Assembly (NCBI GenBank): GCA_963695195.1
Contig: CAVOGE010000007.1
Coordinates: forward strand, 744,001-808,000
DNA from: CF-167 sp963695195
Lineage (GTDB): Bacteria > Chloroflexota > Limnocylindria > QHBO01
DNA: 64,000 nucleotides
Reading direction: 5' to 3'
Of the stretch, positions 15,407-24,205 are shown piece by piece (position 1 is the first letter of the stretch; every line of letters begins with the position of its first letter). Position numbers and translations under genes: made by a program. The notes beneath the pieces are model-generated. The model did not search any database and was not told where the DNA came from. It was given only the letters and a program-made list of their open reading frames with translations.

Positions 15407-17920
15407 ATGGAGATGCAGCGGCTCGGGATCATCCGCCGCGTGGCGATCGAGGACGAGATGCGTTCGGCGTACATCGACTACGCCATGAGCGTCATCGTCG
15501 CCCGCGCGCTGCCCGATGTGCGCGACGGTCTGAAGCCGGTGCACCGCCGAATCCTCTACACCATGCATGAGATGGGGCTGCGGTCCACATCCGGATATCG
15601 GAAGAGCGCCGGCGTGGTCGGCGATGCACTGGCGAAGTACCACCCTCATGGCGATGTCGCGCTGTACGACGCCCTGGTGCGGCTGGCGCAGGACTTCAGT
15701 CTGCGGTACCCCCTGGTCGACGGCCAGGGCAACTTCGGCTCGATCGACGGGGATCCGGCGGCCGCGTATCGGTACACCGAGGCGCGGATGATGGCCATCA
15801 GCGACGAGATGCTGGCCGACATCGAGAAGGACACGGTCGATTTCATCGAGAACTATGACGGCCGGCTGCGGGAGCCGACGGTCCTGCCTGCCCGCATCCC
15901 CAACCTCCTGATCAATGGCAGCTCCGGTATCGCGGTCGGAATGGCGACGAACATCCCCCCGCACAACCTCAACGAGATCTGCGACGCCGTCATTGCCCTG
16001 ATCGACAACCCGCAGCTGACCGTCGACGAGCTGTGCGAGATCGTCAAAGGCCCTGACTTCCCCACCGGCGGGACCATCTTCCGCTCGGAGGACCAGCGCA
16101 ACTCACTCACCGGCGAGAGGGAGCGGGTCGACGTGATTCGTCACATGTACGCCACCGGCCGCGGCCGGGTGGTGATCCGCGGCCAGGTCGCGTTCGAGGA
16201 GAACGAGCGCGGCCGCATCTCGGTCGTGATCACCGAGCTTCCGTACCAGGTGAACAAGACCACGCTCATCGAGAAGATGGCCGAACTGGTCGGTTCGAAG
16301 CGGATCACCGACGTAAGCGACATTCGCGACGAAAGCGACAGAACGGGGATGCGGATCGTCATCGAGGTGAAGCGGGACGGGTCGCCACACACGGTCATGC
16401 AGCAGCTGTTCAAGCACACCGCGCTGCAGAGCAGCTTCAGTGCCAACATGCTGGCGCTGGTGGATGGGCAGCCGCTGACGCTCGGCCTGAAGCGAATGCT
16501 CGAGCACTACGTGACCTATCGCCGAGAGGTCGTCCGGCGACGCACCACCTTCGACCTGGCCCGCGCCCAGGAGCGTGCACACATCCTCGAAGGTTTGAAG
16601 ATCGCGCTGGACAACCTCGACGAGGTGATCAAGACGATCCGGGCCTCGGCGGACAGCGACGCTGCGCGCGCCGCGCTCGTCGCACGCTTCAAGCTGTCAG
16701 AGGCGCAGGCCAACGCGATTCTGGAGATGCAGCTGCGGCGACTGGCCGCACTCGAGCGCAAGAAGATCGAGGACGAGTACGAGCAGGTGATCCGGCTGAT
16801 CGCCGAGCTCGAGGACCTGCTGGCCAATCCGCGCAAGATTCTCGAGGCGATCCGCGCCGAGCTCGAAGAGCTGAAGCACAAGTACGGCGACGAGCGGAAG
16901 ACGCGCATCCAGGCCGACGTCAACCGGGAGCTGACCGCCGAGGACCTGGTCGCGGCCGAGGATGTCGTGGTCACCCTGAGCCAACGCGGCTACATCAAGC
17001 GACAGCAGATCGGGACCTTCCGCTCGCAGCGGCGCGGCGGCAAGGGTCGCCTGGCAATGATCACCCGCGAGGAGGATGCGGTCCGCCATCTGCTGGTGGC
17101 CAACACGCACGACAACATCCTCTTCTTCACCAATCGCGGGCGAGTCTTCATCACCAAGGTCCACACCCTGCCCGAGGCGAGCCGGCAGGCCAAGGGATTG
17201 CCGATCATCAACCTGCCGGGGGTACAGGTCGACCAGGGCGAGTACGTGAGCTCGATCATCAGCCTGCCCCAGTTCGAGCCCGACCACTACATGGCGATGG
17301 CGTCGCGGGGCGGCATGATCAAGAAGACCTCGCTGGCGGAGTACGCCAAGATCCGCAGCAACGGCCTCATCGCCATCAGCCTGGTAGACGGCGACGAGCT
17401 TCGCTGGGTCGGCCTGACCGATGGATCCGACGACATCGTTCTGGCGACCGCCAAGGGCAAGGCGGTCCGCTTCCACGAGAACGAGGTCCGGCCGATGGGC
17501 CGCGACACTCGTGGCGTGACCGGCATTCGGCTGCGCCCCGGCGACGAGGTGATCGGGATGGAAGTGGTCCGGCCCGGCGCCGAGCTGCTGGTCGTCACCG
17601 AGCAGGGCTATGGCAAGCGGACCCCGCTCGAGGACTTCCCTGTCACGCACCGGGGCACCGGCGGCGTCATCGCCAACTCGCTCAACGCCGCCACCGGCGA
17701 TGTGGCCGCCGTGCGGATCGTGGGTCGCGACGACGAGGAGATGATGCTCATCACCCAGGACGGCACGATCCTCCGCACCGAGGTCAGCAGCGTGAACCGC
17801 TACCGGCGCCCCTCGCGCGGCGTGACCGTCATGAAGCTCGATCCCGACGATCGCATCGTGTCGATCGCTGTCTTCGTGGACGACCGTCCGGATGCGCCCC
17901 TGGCCGAGATCGAGGAGTAG
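15407..17920 (+). CDS. gyrA: DNA gyrase subunit A
   Basis: The 837-residue cleavage-religation subunit of gyrase. The catalytic tyrosine is in AAYRYTEARM, near residue 122, and the quinolone-resistance region (HPHGDVALYDALVRLAQ) has Val at the position that is usually Ser83 and Leu-Tyr at the following acidic region, read as seen. The C-terminal DNA-wrapping pinwheel starts with a GyrA box, QRRGGKGR, at about 17029, which identifies gyrase and not topoisomerase IV. Start ATG 15407 gives the normal N-terminus. Confidence 0.96.
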   Translation: MEMQRLGIIRRVAIEDEMRSAYIDYAMSVIVARALPDVRDGLKPVHRRILYTMHEMGLRSTSGYRKSAGVVGDALAKYHPHGDVALYDALVRLAQDFSLRYPLVDGQGNFGSIDGDPAAAYRYTEARMMAISDEMLADIEKDTVDFIENYDGRLREPTVLPARIPNLLINGSSGIAVGMATNIPPHNLNEICDAVIALIDNPQLTVDELCEIVKGPDFPTGGTIFRSEDQRNSLTGERERVDVIRHMYATGRGRVVIRGQVAFEENERGRISVVITELPYQVNKTTLIEKMAELVGSKRITDVSDIRDESDRTGMRIVIEVKRDGSPHTVMQQLFKHTALQSSFSANMLALVDGQPLTLGLKRMLEHYVTYRREVVRRRTTFDLARAQERAHILEGLKIALDNLDEVIKTIRASADSDAARAALVARFKLSEAQANAILEMQLRRLAALERKKIEDEYEQVIRLIAELEDLLANPRKILEAIRAELEELKHKYGDERKTRIQADVNRELTAEDLVAAEDVVVTLSQRGYIKRQQIGTFRSQRRGGKGRLAMITREEDAVRHLLVANTHDNILFFTNRGRVFITKVHTLPEASRQAKGLPIINLPGVQVDQGEYVSSIISLPQFEPDHYMAMASRGGMIKKTSLAEYAKIRSNGLIAISLVDGDELRWVGLTDGSDDIVLATAKGKAVRFHENEVRPMGRDTRGVTGIRLRPGDEVIGMEVVRPGAELLVVTEQGYGKRTPLEDFPVTHRGTGGVIANSLNAATGDVAAVRIVGRDDEEMMLITQDGTILRTEVSSVNRYRRPSRGVTVMKLDPDDRIVSIAVFVDDRPDAPLAEIEE

Positions 17921-17958
17921 CGGCCATCATCGGCCGTCGCGGGCGACCGCGCTGCGGC

Positions 17959-17964
17959 TAGAAT
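17959..17964 (+). promoter_or_regulatory. -10 box before prs
   Basis: TAGAAT lies 33 nt before the prs TTG start; no clear -35 was found. A CAGGAG ribosome site follows at 17985-17990. Confidence 0.45.
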
Positions 17965-17997
17965 CGGGCTGCGAGACCTCCCCTCAGGAGACCGACG

Positions 17998-19026
17998 TTG
18001 TACGCCGACGAGTTCAGCATCTACGCCGGCAACGCCAACCGACCGTTGGCCGGGCTGATCTGCCGCTACCTGGGGACCGATCTGGGCGAGGCCGAGGTCT
18101 TCAAGTTCTCCAACGACAACACCTTCGTGCGCGTCATGCAGAACGTCCGCGAGCAGGATGTCTTCCTGGTGCAGCCGACCAGCCGCCCGGTGAACGACTC
18201 GATCATGGAGCTGCTGATCATGATCGACGCGTTCAAGCGCGCGAGTGCCGGGCGCATCACCGCGGTGATGCCCTACTTCGCCTACGGGAGATCCGACAAG
18301 AAGGACCAGCCGCGAGTGCCGATCACGGCGAGGCTCATCGCCGACATGCTCACCGTGGCGGGCGCCGATCGGGTCCTCACCATGGACCTGCACCAGGGGC
18401 AGATCCAGGGCTTCTTCAGCATTCCGGTCGACGAGCTCACCGCCATCCACATCCTCTCGCGCTACATCAAGGCCAAGAACCTGCCCGATATCGTGGTGGT
18501 CAGCGAGCTCGGGTTCGCCAAGCGGGCCCGCAATTTCGCCGAGATTCTGCAGGCACCGCTGGCGATCGTCGAGAAGCGGCGGGTCGGCAACGAGGATAAG
18601 ACCGAGCTGATGAACATCATCGGCGAGGTGGCCGGGCACACTGCGGTGATCATCGACGACGAGATCGACACCGCCGGCTCGCTGATGGAGGCGGTCGACG
18701 CGCTGGTTGCCGACGGCGCCCGAGAGATCTACTCGTGCGCCACTCACGGCGTCTTCTCGCACGACGCGCTGCAGCGGATCCATAACAGCTCGATCACCGA
18801 GGTGATCGTGACCGATACGATCCCGCTCCCGGCGCAGGCCGTTCACGATCGGGTGACGGTCCTGTCGATCGCCCCACTCTTCGGCGAGGCGATCAAGCGG
18901 ATCCACCGGGGTGAGAGTGTCGGTGCGCTCTTCTCGTCCGAGGTGCACATGGTCGAAGAGATGACCTTCTGGGGCGGCAACCGCGCAGAAGAGACCGAGA
19001 CCGCCGCGATCCCGGTAGAGGGCTGA
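17998..19026 (+). CDS. prs: Ribose-phosphate pyrophosphokinase (PRPP synthetase)
   Basis: A 342-residue enzyme that makes PRPP from ribose 5-phosphate and ATP for nucleotide, His and Trp synthesis. Seen are the ATP/Mg site MDLHQGQIQGFF, the catalytic flexible loop with the conserved KRR (VEKRRVGNED), and the PRPP-binding loop VIIDDEIDTAGSL. The TTG at 17998 is the chosen start because CAGGAG precedes it by 7 nt and the N-terminus (FSIYAGNANRPLA) matches the family immediately. The last 25 residues extend beyond the usual end. Confidence 0.95.
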   Translation: MYADEFSIYAGNANRPLAGLICRYLGTDLGEAEVFKFSNDNTFVRVMQNVREQDVFLVQPTSRPVNDSIMELLIMIDAFKRASAGRITAVMPYFAYGRSDKKDQPRVPITARLIADMLTVAGADRVLTMDLHQGQIQGFFSIPVDELTAIHILSRYIKAKNLPDIVVVSELGFAKRARNFAEILQAPLAIVEKRRVGNEDKTELMNIIGEVAGHTAVIIDDEIDTAGSLMEAVDALVADGAREIYSCATHGVFSHDALQRIHNSSITEVIVTDTIPLPAQAVHDRVTVLSIAPLFGEAIKRIHRGESVGALFSSEVHMVEEMTFWGGNRAEETETAAIPVEG

Positions 19027-19064
19027 GACCGATACCGCAGTTCGGACGCTTCGGTCGGTCGGTC

Positions 19065-19070
19065 TATACT
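19065..19070 (+). promoter_or_regulatory. -10 box of secA, leaderless type
   Basis: TATACT ends 10 nt before the secA ATG, and the intervening CCGCCTCCCG has no Shine-Dalgarno. The transcript would begin within a few bases of the start codon. Confidence 0.55.
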
Positions 19071-19080
19071 CCGCCTCCCG

Positions 19081-21948
19081 ATGTTGAAGTTCCTGACGCG
19101 GCTGGGCGACTCGAACGAGCGCGAGGTCCAGCGGCTTCTCCCCACCGTCGCCAAGATCAACGAGCTCGAGCCGCAGTTCACCTCCCTCACCGATGCGGAA
19201 CTCCGCGGCAAGACCGATCTGCTGCGTGCCCGCCTGCGCGACGCGGTCGGCGAGCTGCTCATCCCGATCGAGCAGCGACCCGCGCCTGAAGGCGACGAAG
19301 AGGGCTCTGAGCTCGCGGTCGCCGACCCGAATCGACTGAGTGAGGAGCGGCGCGCCCAGCGCAAGGAGGAGCGCGCCCAGATCGACGCGGCGCTCGACGA
19401 GATCCTCCCCGAGGCCTTCGCTGCGGTCCGCGAAGCGATGCGCCGCGCCCTCGGCAAGCGGCACTACGACGTCCAGCTGATCGGAGGGATGGTCCTCCAC
19501 GCCGGCACCATCGCGGAGATGAAGACGGGCGAGGGGAAGACGTTTGTCGCGCCCCTGGCCGCATATCTCAACGGCCTCACCGGGCGCGGCGTGCACGTCG
19601 TGACCGTGAACGACTACCTCGCCAAGCGTGACGCGCAATGGATCGGGCAGGTCTTCTGGCGACTGGGGATGAGCGTCGGCAGCATCCAGCATGACGCGGC
19701 ATTCCTGGTCGACCCGGAGTTCCCGCAGACCGACGAGCATCTCCGCAACCTGCGTCCCGTCAGTCGCGTCGAGGCGTACGCGGCCGACGTCACCTACGGG
19801 ACGAACAACGAGTACGGCTTCGACTACCTGCGGGACAACCTGGTCACCGACCTGGCTGCGCGCGTGCAGCGCGGTCACTACTACGCGATCGTCGACGAGG
19901 TCGACAACATCCTGATCGACGAGGCGCGGACCCCGCTCATCATCTCCGGCAACGCCGAGGAGTCGGCCGACAAGTACCTCCAGTTCGCGCGGCTGGTGCC
20001 CCGGCTGCGGGCTGAGGAGGACTACATCATCGACGAGAAGTTCCGCCAGGTGGCCATCACCGAGGCCGGGACCGACAAGATGGAGCGACTGCTCGGCATC
20101 GACAACCTGTTCGACAACGATTTCAGCATGGCGCGCCACCTTGAACAGGCCCTCAAGGCCGAGGCGCTCTATCGACGCGACCGCGACTACGTGGTCAAGG
20201 ACGGCGAGGTGATCATCGTCGACGACTTCACCGGCCGGCTCATGCCCGGCCGCCGCTGGAGCGAGGGGCTGCACCAGGCGGTCGAGGCCAAGGAGGGCGT
20301 GAAGGTCCAGAGTGAGTCCCGCACCCTCGCCACCATCACCTTCCAGAACTATTTCCGCATGTACCACAAGCTGGCGGGCATGACCGGAACCGCCGAGACC
20401 GAGGCGGAGGAGTTCAGCAAGATCTACGGGCTGGAGGTCGTGGCGGTCCCGACCAACAAGCCCATGATCCGGGATGACTTCGCCGACCTGGTCTTCGCCA
20501 GCCAGAAGGGCAAGTGGGCCGCGGTGGTCGACGAGGTTATCGAGGAGCACGAGAAGGGGCGGCCGGTCCTGGTCGGAACGATCAGCGTCGAGGTGAGCGA
20601 GATGCTCGGCGAGATGCTGAAGCGGAGGGGCGTCAAGCACCACGTACTCAACGCCAAGTTCCACGAGAAGGAGGCCGAGATCATCGCCCAGGCGGGCCAC
20701 AGCGGCGCCGTCACGATCGCCACCAACATGGCGGGCCGCGGGACCGACATCCTCCTCGGCGGGAACCCGGAGATGCTCGCCGCGGACCTCCTGCACAAGC
20801 AGGGCGTGACCGTGCTGGACGCCTCGCCCGAACAGTCCGCCGCAGCGCTCGCCGAAGCGGAGCGCCAGTGCGAGGAGGATCACGACCGGGTGATCGCCGC
20901 GGGCGGGCTGCACATCCTCGGTACCGAACGGCACGAGGCCCGCCGCATCGACAACCAGCTGCGTGGCCGCGCAGGGCGGCAGGGCGACGCGGGGAGCAGC
21001 CGCTTCTACCTGTCGCTCGAGGATGACCTGATGCGACGCTTTGCCAGCGATCGCGTGCAGGGGATCATGCGCACACTCGGCTTCAACGACGAGACGGCAC
21101 TCGAATCGCGCATGGTCAGCAAGACGATCGAGGGCGCCCAGTCGCGTGTCGAGGGTTTCAACTTCGACACGCGCAAGCACGTCGTCGAGTACGACGACGT
21201 GATCAACCGCCAGCGAGAGACGATCTACCACGAGCGAGAGCGGATTCTCCGGGCGCACGACCTGGCCCCGACCCTGCTCGGCATGCTCGATGACGAGGTC
21301 CGCGCCCTGGTCGACGAGCACACCGTCGGCGACTTTTCGGGCGACTGGAACCGGGAAGGGCTGGCGGTCCGCGTGACCGGCATGGTCCCCGCGCTTGGCT
21401 CGCCTGAGCTCGCCATCATCGACGAGGCGCAGGAGAGCGCCCAGATCGCGGAGGAGCTCGTCGCGCAGGTCGTGGCTGCGTACGAACACAAGCGGGCCGA
21501 GATCGGCGACGCCGCCATGCTCGTCCTCGAGCGCGTGGTGCTGCTGCGGGTCATCGACTCGCTGTGGGTGGAGCACCTGACCGCGATCGATGACATGCGG
21601 CGCGGCATCGGCCTGCGAGCCTACAGCCAGCGCGACCCGCTGAACGAGTTCAAGGTCGAGGCGTACCGCATGTTCGACGAGCTGAAGACGACGATCCGAA
21701 ACGACGTGACCCACACGATCTTCCGCGTCACCGTGACACGCGAACCGGCAGGGCCCCGCCCCCGCCAGATGCGTGAAGGCCTGCTCGACCTGGAACGGGG
21801 TGGGGCGGTCATCGCTGCCGGCGCGCCGAGCGCGGGCGGATCACCGGGGAGCGGCGGCGGACCGGCACGGGGCGGTCCCAAGGTCGGCCGCAATGACCCG
21901 TGCTACTGCGGGTCGGGGAAGAAGTTCAAGCGCTGCCACGGCGCATGA
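19081..21948 (+). CDS. secA: Preprotein translocase ATPase SecA
   Basis: A 955-residue motor ATPase of the Sec pathway. It has Walker A (MKTGEGKTFVAPLAAY) near residue 145, DEVDNILIDEARTPLIISG (Walker B), the preprotein cross-linking domain, AGRGTDILLGGNPE in nucleotide-binding domain 2, the helical scaffold, and a C-terminal zinc finger CYCGSGKKFKRCHG for SecB/phospholipid contact. Between NBD1 start and Walker A there is an Asp/Glu-rich insert (about residues 58-100, EQRPAPEGDEEGSELAV) longer than usual. It has its own promoter and no ribosome site, so it is probably leaderless. Confidence 0.97.
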   Translation: MLKFLTRLGDSNEREVQRLLPTVAKINELEPQFTSLTDAELRGKTDLLRARLRDAVGELLIPIEQRPAPEGDEEGSELAVADPNRLSEERRAQRKEERAQIDAALDEILPEAFAAVREAMRRALGKRHYDVQLIGGMVLHAGTIAEMKTGEGKTFVAPLAAYLNGLTGRGVHVVTVNDYLAKRDAQWIGQVFWRLGMSVGSIQHDAAFLVDPEFPQTDEHLRNLRPVSRVEAYAADVTYGTNNEYGFDYLRDNLVTDLAARVQRGHYYAIVDEVDNILIDEARTPLIISGNAEESADKYLQFARLVPRLRAEEDYIIDEKFRQVAITEAGTDKMERLLGIDNLFDNDFSMARHLEQALKAEALYRRDRDYVVKDGEVIIVDDFTGRLMPGRRWSEGLHQAVEAKEGVKVQSESRTLATITFQNYFRMYHKLAGMTGTAETEAEEFSKIYGLEVVAVPTNKPMIRDDFADLVFASQKGKWAAVVDEVIEEHEKGRPVLVGTISVEVSEMLGEMLKRRGVKHHVLNAKFHEKEAEIIAQAGHSGAVTIATNMAGRGTDILLGGNPEMLAADLLHKQGVTVLDASPEQSAAALAEAERQCEEDHDRVIAAGGLHILGTERHEARRIDNQLRGRAGRQGDAGSSRFYLSLEDDLMRRFASDRVQGIMRTLGFNDETALESRMVSKTIEGAQSRVEGFNFDTRKHVVEYDDVINRQRETIYHERERILRAHDLAPTLLGMLDDEVRALVDEHTVGDFSGDWNREGLAVRVTGMVPALGSPELAIIDEAQESAQIAEELVAQVVAAYEHKRAEIGDAAMLVLERVVLLRVIDSLWVEHLTAIDDMRRGIGLRAYSQRDPLNEFKVEAYRMFDELKTTIRNDVTHTIFRVTVTREPAGPRPRQMREGLLDLERGGAVIAAGAPSAGGSPGSGGGPARGGPKVGRNDPCYCGSGKKFKRCHGA

Positions 21949-21976
21949 TTCGCCCAAACCGGGGGGTTGGCGAATC
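21947..21976 (+). terminator. Strong hairpin after secA
   Basis: GATTCGCC pairs with GGCGAATC, and AACC with GGTT inside, forming about 12 bp beginning in the secA stop codon. There is no U-tract, so it may stabilise the 3' end or act in Rho-dependent termination. It overlaps the next promoter's -35. Confidence 0.4.
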
Positions 21977-21995
21977 CGAACAGACGGGCTAGGAT
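21967..21995 (+). promoter_or_regulatory. Promoter before the cysteine-rich gene and prfB
   Basis: TTGGCG (21967-21972), 17-bp spacer, TAGGAT (21990-21995). The -35 lies in the right arm of the hairpin that follows secA. Confidence 0.5.
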
Positions 21996-22053
21996 AGGCG
22001 CTCAGGATCGCAGGGCACGGTGACCTCGCGGTTCAGCGCAAGTGGAGTGCTTT

Positions 22054-22362
22054 GTGAAGCAGTTGACCGCTCCCGGCCGAGGCTCCGACTACCGGACCCC
22101 GACCGCTCCGGCCCCGACGACAACAGCCCTTCCGCTGGTCACCCGCTTCAGAGACCCCACCCTCCCGTATGAAGACCTCATCCTGTGCGAGCGCGATTGC
22201 ATGCGCTGCAGCTACGCGATGACCCTCGACTGCGATGGCAACTGTGGCTCCTGCCCACGCCAGTCGTACTGCCCGTGCGTCAATCCGGCCAAGATCCGCA
22301 GCAAGAGCGTGCGCTTGACCGAACTGGAGCTCCCGATGGTGGCGGCCGTTGGACGGAATTAA
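22054..22362 (+). CDS. Small cysteine-rich protein, possible metal-binding
   Basis: I do not recognise this 102-residue protein. Its central part carries eight cysteines at 45, 49, 52, 60, 64, 67, 73 and 75, arranged C-x3-C-x2-C, then C-x3-C-x2-C, then C-x5-C-x-C. Two C-x3-C-x2-C units suggest Fe-S or zinc ligands (inference). The N-terminal 40 residues are Pro/Thr-rich and probably disordered; there is no signal peptide or membrane segment. GTG 22054 is preferred because GGAG lies 6 nt upstream; GTG 22042 is the longer alternative. Its last 14 nt overlap the TTG start of prfB, so the two are probably translationally coupled. Confidence 0.6.
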   Translation: MKQLTAPGRGSDYRTPTAPAPTTTALPLVTRFRDPTLPYEDLILCERDCMRCSYAMTLDCDGNCGSCPRQSYCPCVNPAKIRSKSVRLTELELPMVAAVGRN

Positions 22363-23465
22363 GGACGAGGCGCTGCGGCTCGCGCGCCTGGTGGCCGATA
22401 CGGCGGTGCGCCTTTGACTTACCCACGAAGGAAGTCGAGCTCGGCGAACTGACCTCGCGGTCGGGGGATCCCGGCCTCTGGGACGATCCGGCCGCCGCAC
22501 AGACGCTGCTGCGCCGCGCGGACGAGTTGCGCGAAGAGATCGGCAGCTGGCGCGACCTCGAGGCGCGTGCGATCGCGCTCGCCGAGATTGCCGAACTCGC
22601 AGACGCAGAGCCTGATGGCGGAGTCGGCATGGCGGAGGACCTCGACCGCGACCTCGCCGCGCTGAGCGCCGACTGGACTCGCATGGAGGGCCGGCTGCTC
22701 ATGTCGGACCCCTACGACGAGCGCCCGACCATCGTATCGGTCCATGCCGGGGCGGGTGGCACCGAGAGCCAGGACTGGGCCGAGATGCTGCTGCGCATGT
22801 ACCTGCGCTGGGCCGAGCGCAACCGCTACCGGACCGAGATCCTCGACCAGACCGAGGGCGAAGAGGCGGGCCTGAAGAGCGTCACCGTCGCGATCGACGG
22901 CCGCTGGGCGTACGGGAGACTGAAGAGTGAGCGGGGTGTGCACCGGCTGGTGCGGATCAGCCCGTTTGACTCCCAGAAACGTCGGCACACCAGCTTCGCC
23001 CTCGTCGAAGTGATGCCCGAGGTACCCGAGGACGTTGCCGAGGAGATCGATGAGAAGGACCTGCGCGTCGATACGTATCGTGCGAGCGGCGCGGGTGGCC
23101 AGCATGTCAACAAGACCGACAGCGCCGTTCGGCTCACCCATCTCCCGACCGGGATCGTGGTGACCTGTCAGAACGAGCGCAGCCAGACGCAGAATCGCGA
23201 ACGGGCGATGGCCGTCCTGCGCGCCAAGCTGGCAGAGCGCCAGATGGAAGAGCGAGAGGCCGAGATGGCCCGACTGCGCGGCGTGCATGTCGAGGCCGGC
23301 TGGGGAAACCAGATCCGCAGCTACGTCCTGCAGCCGTACACCATGGTCAAGGACCTGCGGACCGGGGTCGAGTCGGGTAACCCCACCTCGGTGCTCGACG
23401 GTGATCTGGACGCCTTCATCGAGGGGTACCTGCGCTCGCGAATCGGCCAGGAGGCGGGGGCATGA
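22349..23465 (+). CDS. prfB: Peptide chain release factor 2 with programmed +1 frameshift
   Basis: RF2 terminates at UAA and UGA. A 22-codon zero frame starts at TTG 22349 (MDGIKDEALRLARLVADTAVRL) and meets an in-frame UGA at 22415-22417 within CTT TGA C, the classical RF2 autoregulatory shift site; slipping +1 at CTT (22412-22414) joins the main frame at Asp (GAC 22416). A weak internal SD-like GGCGGTG precedes CTT. The body contains GGQ (ASGAGGQHVNKTD) and the SPF anticodon motif (ISPFDSQKRRHTS), which identifies RF2. Low RF2 would favour the shift at UGA. Expected product is 371 residues. It overlaps ftsE in an ATGA arrangement. Confidence 0.93.
22412..22418 (+). promoter_or_regulatory. 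RF2 programmed frameshift site CTT TGA C
   Basis: The heptamer CTTTGAC matches the conserved recoding site of prfB genes: Leu CTT slips to TTT, bypassing UGA. Confidence 0.9.
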
Positions 23466-24202
23466 CCAGCATGCTGACCCGTCCCATCGCGCCACGGCCT
23501 GTCAGCGGCGAGCCGGTCATCACCCTGACCGACGTGGGGATGACCTATCCAAACGGCAAGATGGCGCTCACGGACGTGACCGTCACGATCCTGGCAGGAG
23601 ACTTCGTCTTCCTGGTCGGCCCGTCGGGGGCCGGCAAGAGCACGTTCATTCGCCTGCTCATCCGCGAGCAGCTGGCAACCAGTGGCCGGGTGGTGGTGGC
23701 CGGCCGCGACCTGGCCAGGATGCGACGCGGCCAGGTGCCGGCGCTGCGTCGCAGGATCGGGATCGTCTTCCAGGACTTCCGTCTCCTGCCGGCCAAGACC
23801 GTCTTCGAGAATGTCGCGTTCGCGCTCGAGGTGACCGGGGCGACACGTCAGGAGATACGGCGGCGGGTTCCGCAGCTCCTCAACCTGGTGGGACTGCACG
23901 AGCACGACGACCACCTGCCGACGCAGCTCTCCGGCGGTGAGCTGCAGCGCGTCGCGATCGCGCGCGCGCTGGTCCACGATCCCGCCATGCTGATCGCCGA
24001 CGAACCGACCGGCAACCTCGATCCGGTCACCAGCTGGGAGATCATCCAGTTGTTGATCCAGATCAACACGATGGGCACCACCGTCCTGATGGCGACCCAC
24101 AATCAGGAGATCGTCAACGCCATGCGCCGCCGCGTGCTGGCGCTCGAACACGGCGCGCTGGTCCGCGATGAGGCCGGAGCCGCCTACGAGCGGGAGTACT
24201 GA
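23462..24202 (+). CDS. ftsE: Cell-division ABC ATPase FtsE
   Basis: A 246-residue ABC ATPase that with FtsX couples the cytoplasmic divisome to periplasmic peptidoglycan hydrolases. Walker A GPSGAGKST is at residues 53-61, FQDFRLLPAKTVFENV is the typical FtsE Q-loop, the signature is LSGGELQRVAIARAL, and Walker B is LIADEPTGNLDP. The N-terminus has about 20 residues before the ABC fold. The start overlaps the prfB stop (ATGA) and ftsX follows after 3 nt. Confidence 0.96.
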   Translation: MTSMLTRPIAPRPVSGEPVITLTDVGMTYPNGKMALTDVTVTILAGDFVFLVGPSGAGKSTFIRLLIREQLATSGRVVVAGRDLARMRRGQVPALRRRIGIVFQDFRLLPAKTVFENVAFALEVTGATRQEIRRRVPQLLNLVGLHEHDDHLPTQLSGGELQRVAIARALVHDPAMLIADEPTGNLDPVTSWEIIQLLIQINTMGTTVLMATHNQEIVNAMRRRVLALEHGALVRDEAGAAYEREY

Positions 24203-24205
24203 CCG

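Noticed and set aside
17800..21714. 1304-codon open frame on the minus strand
   Set aside because: It is antisense to gyrA, prs and secA, which have strong family matches, and its sequence is His/Asp/Leu-rich shadow typical of GC-rich antisense frames.
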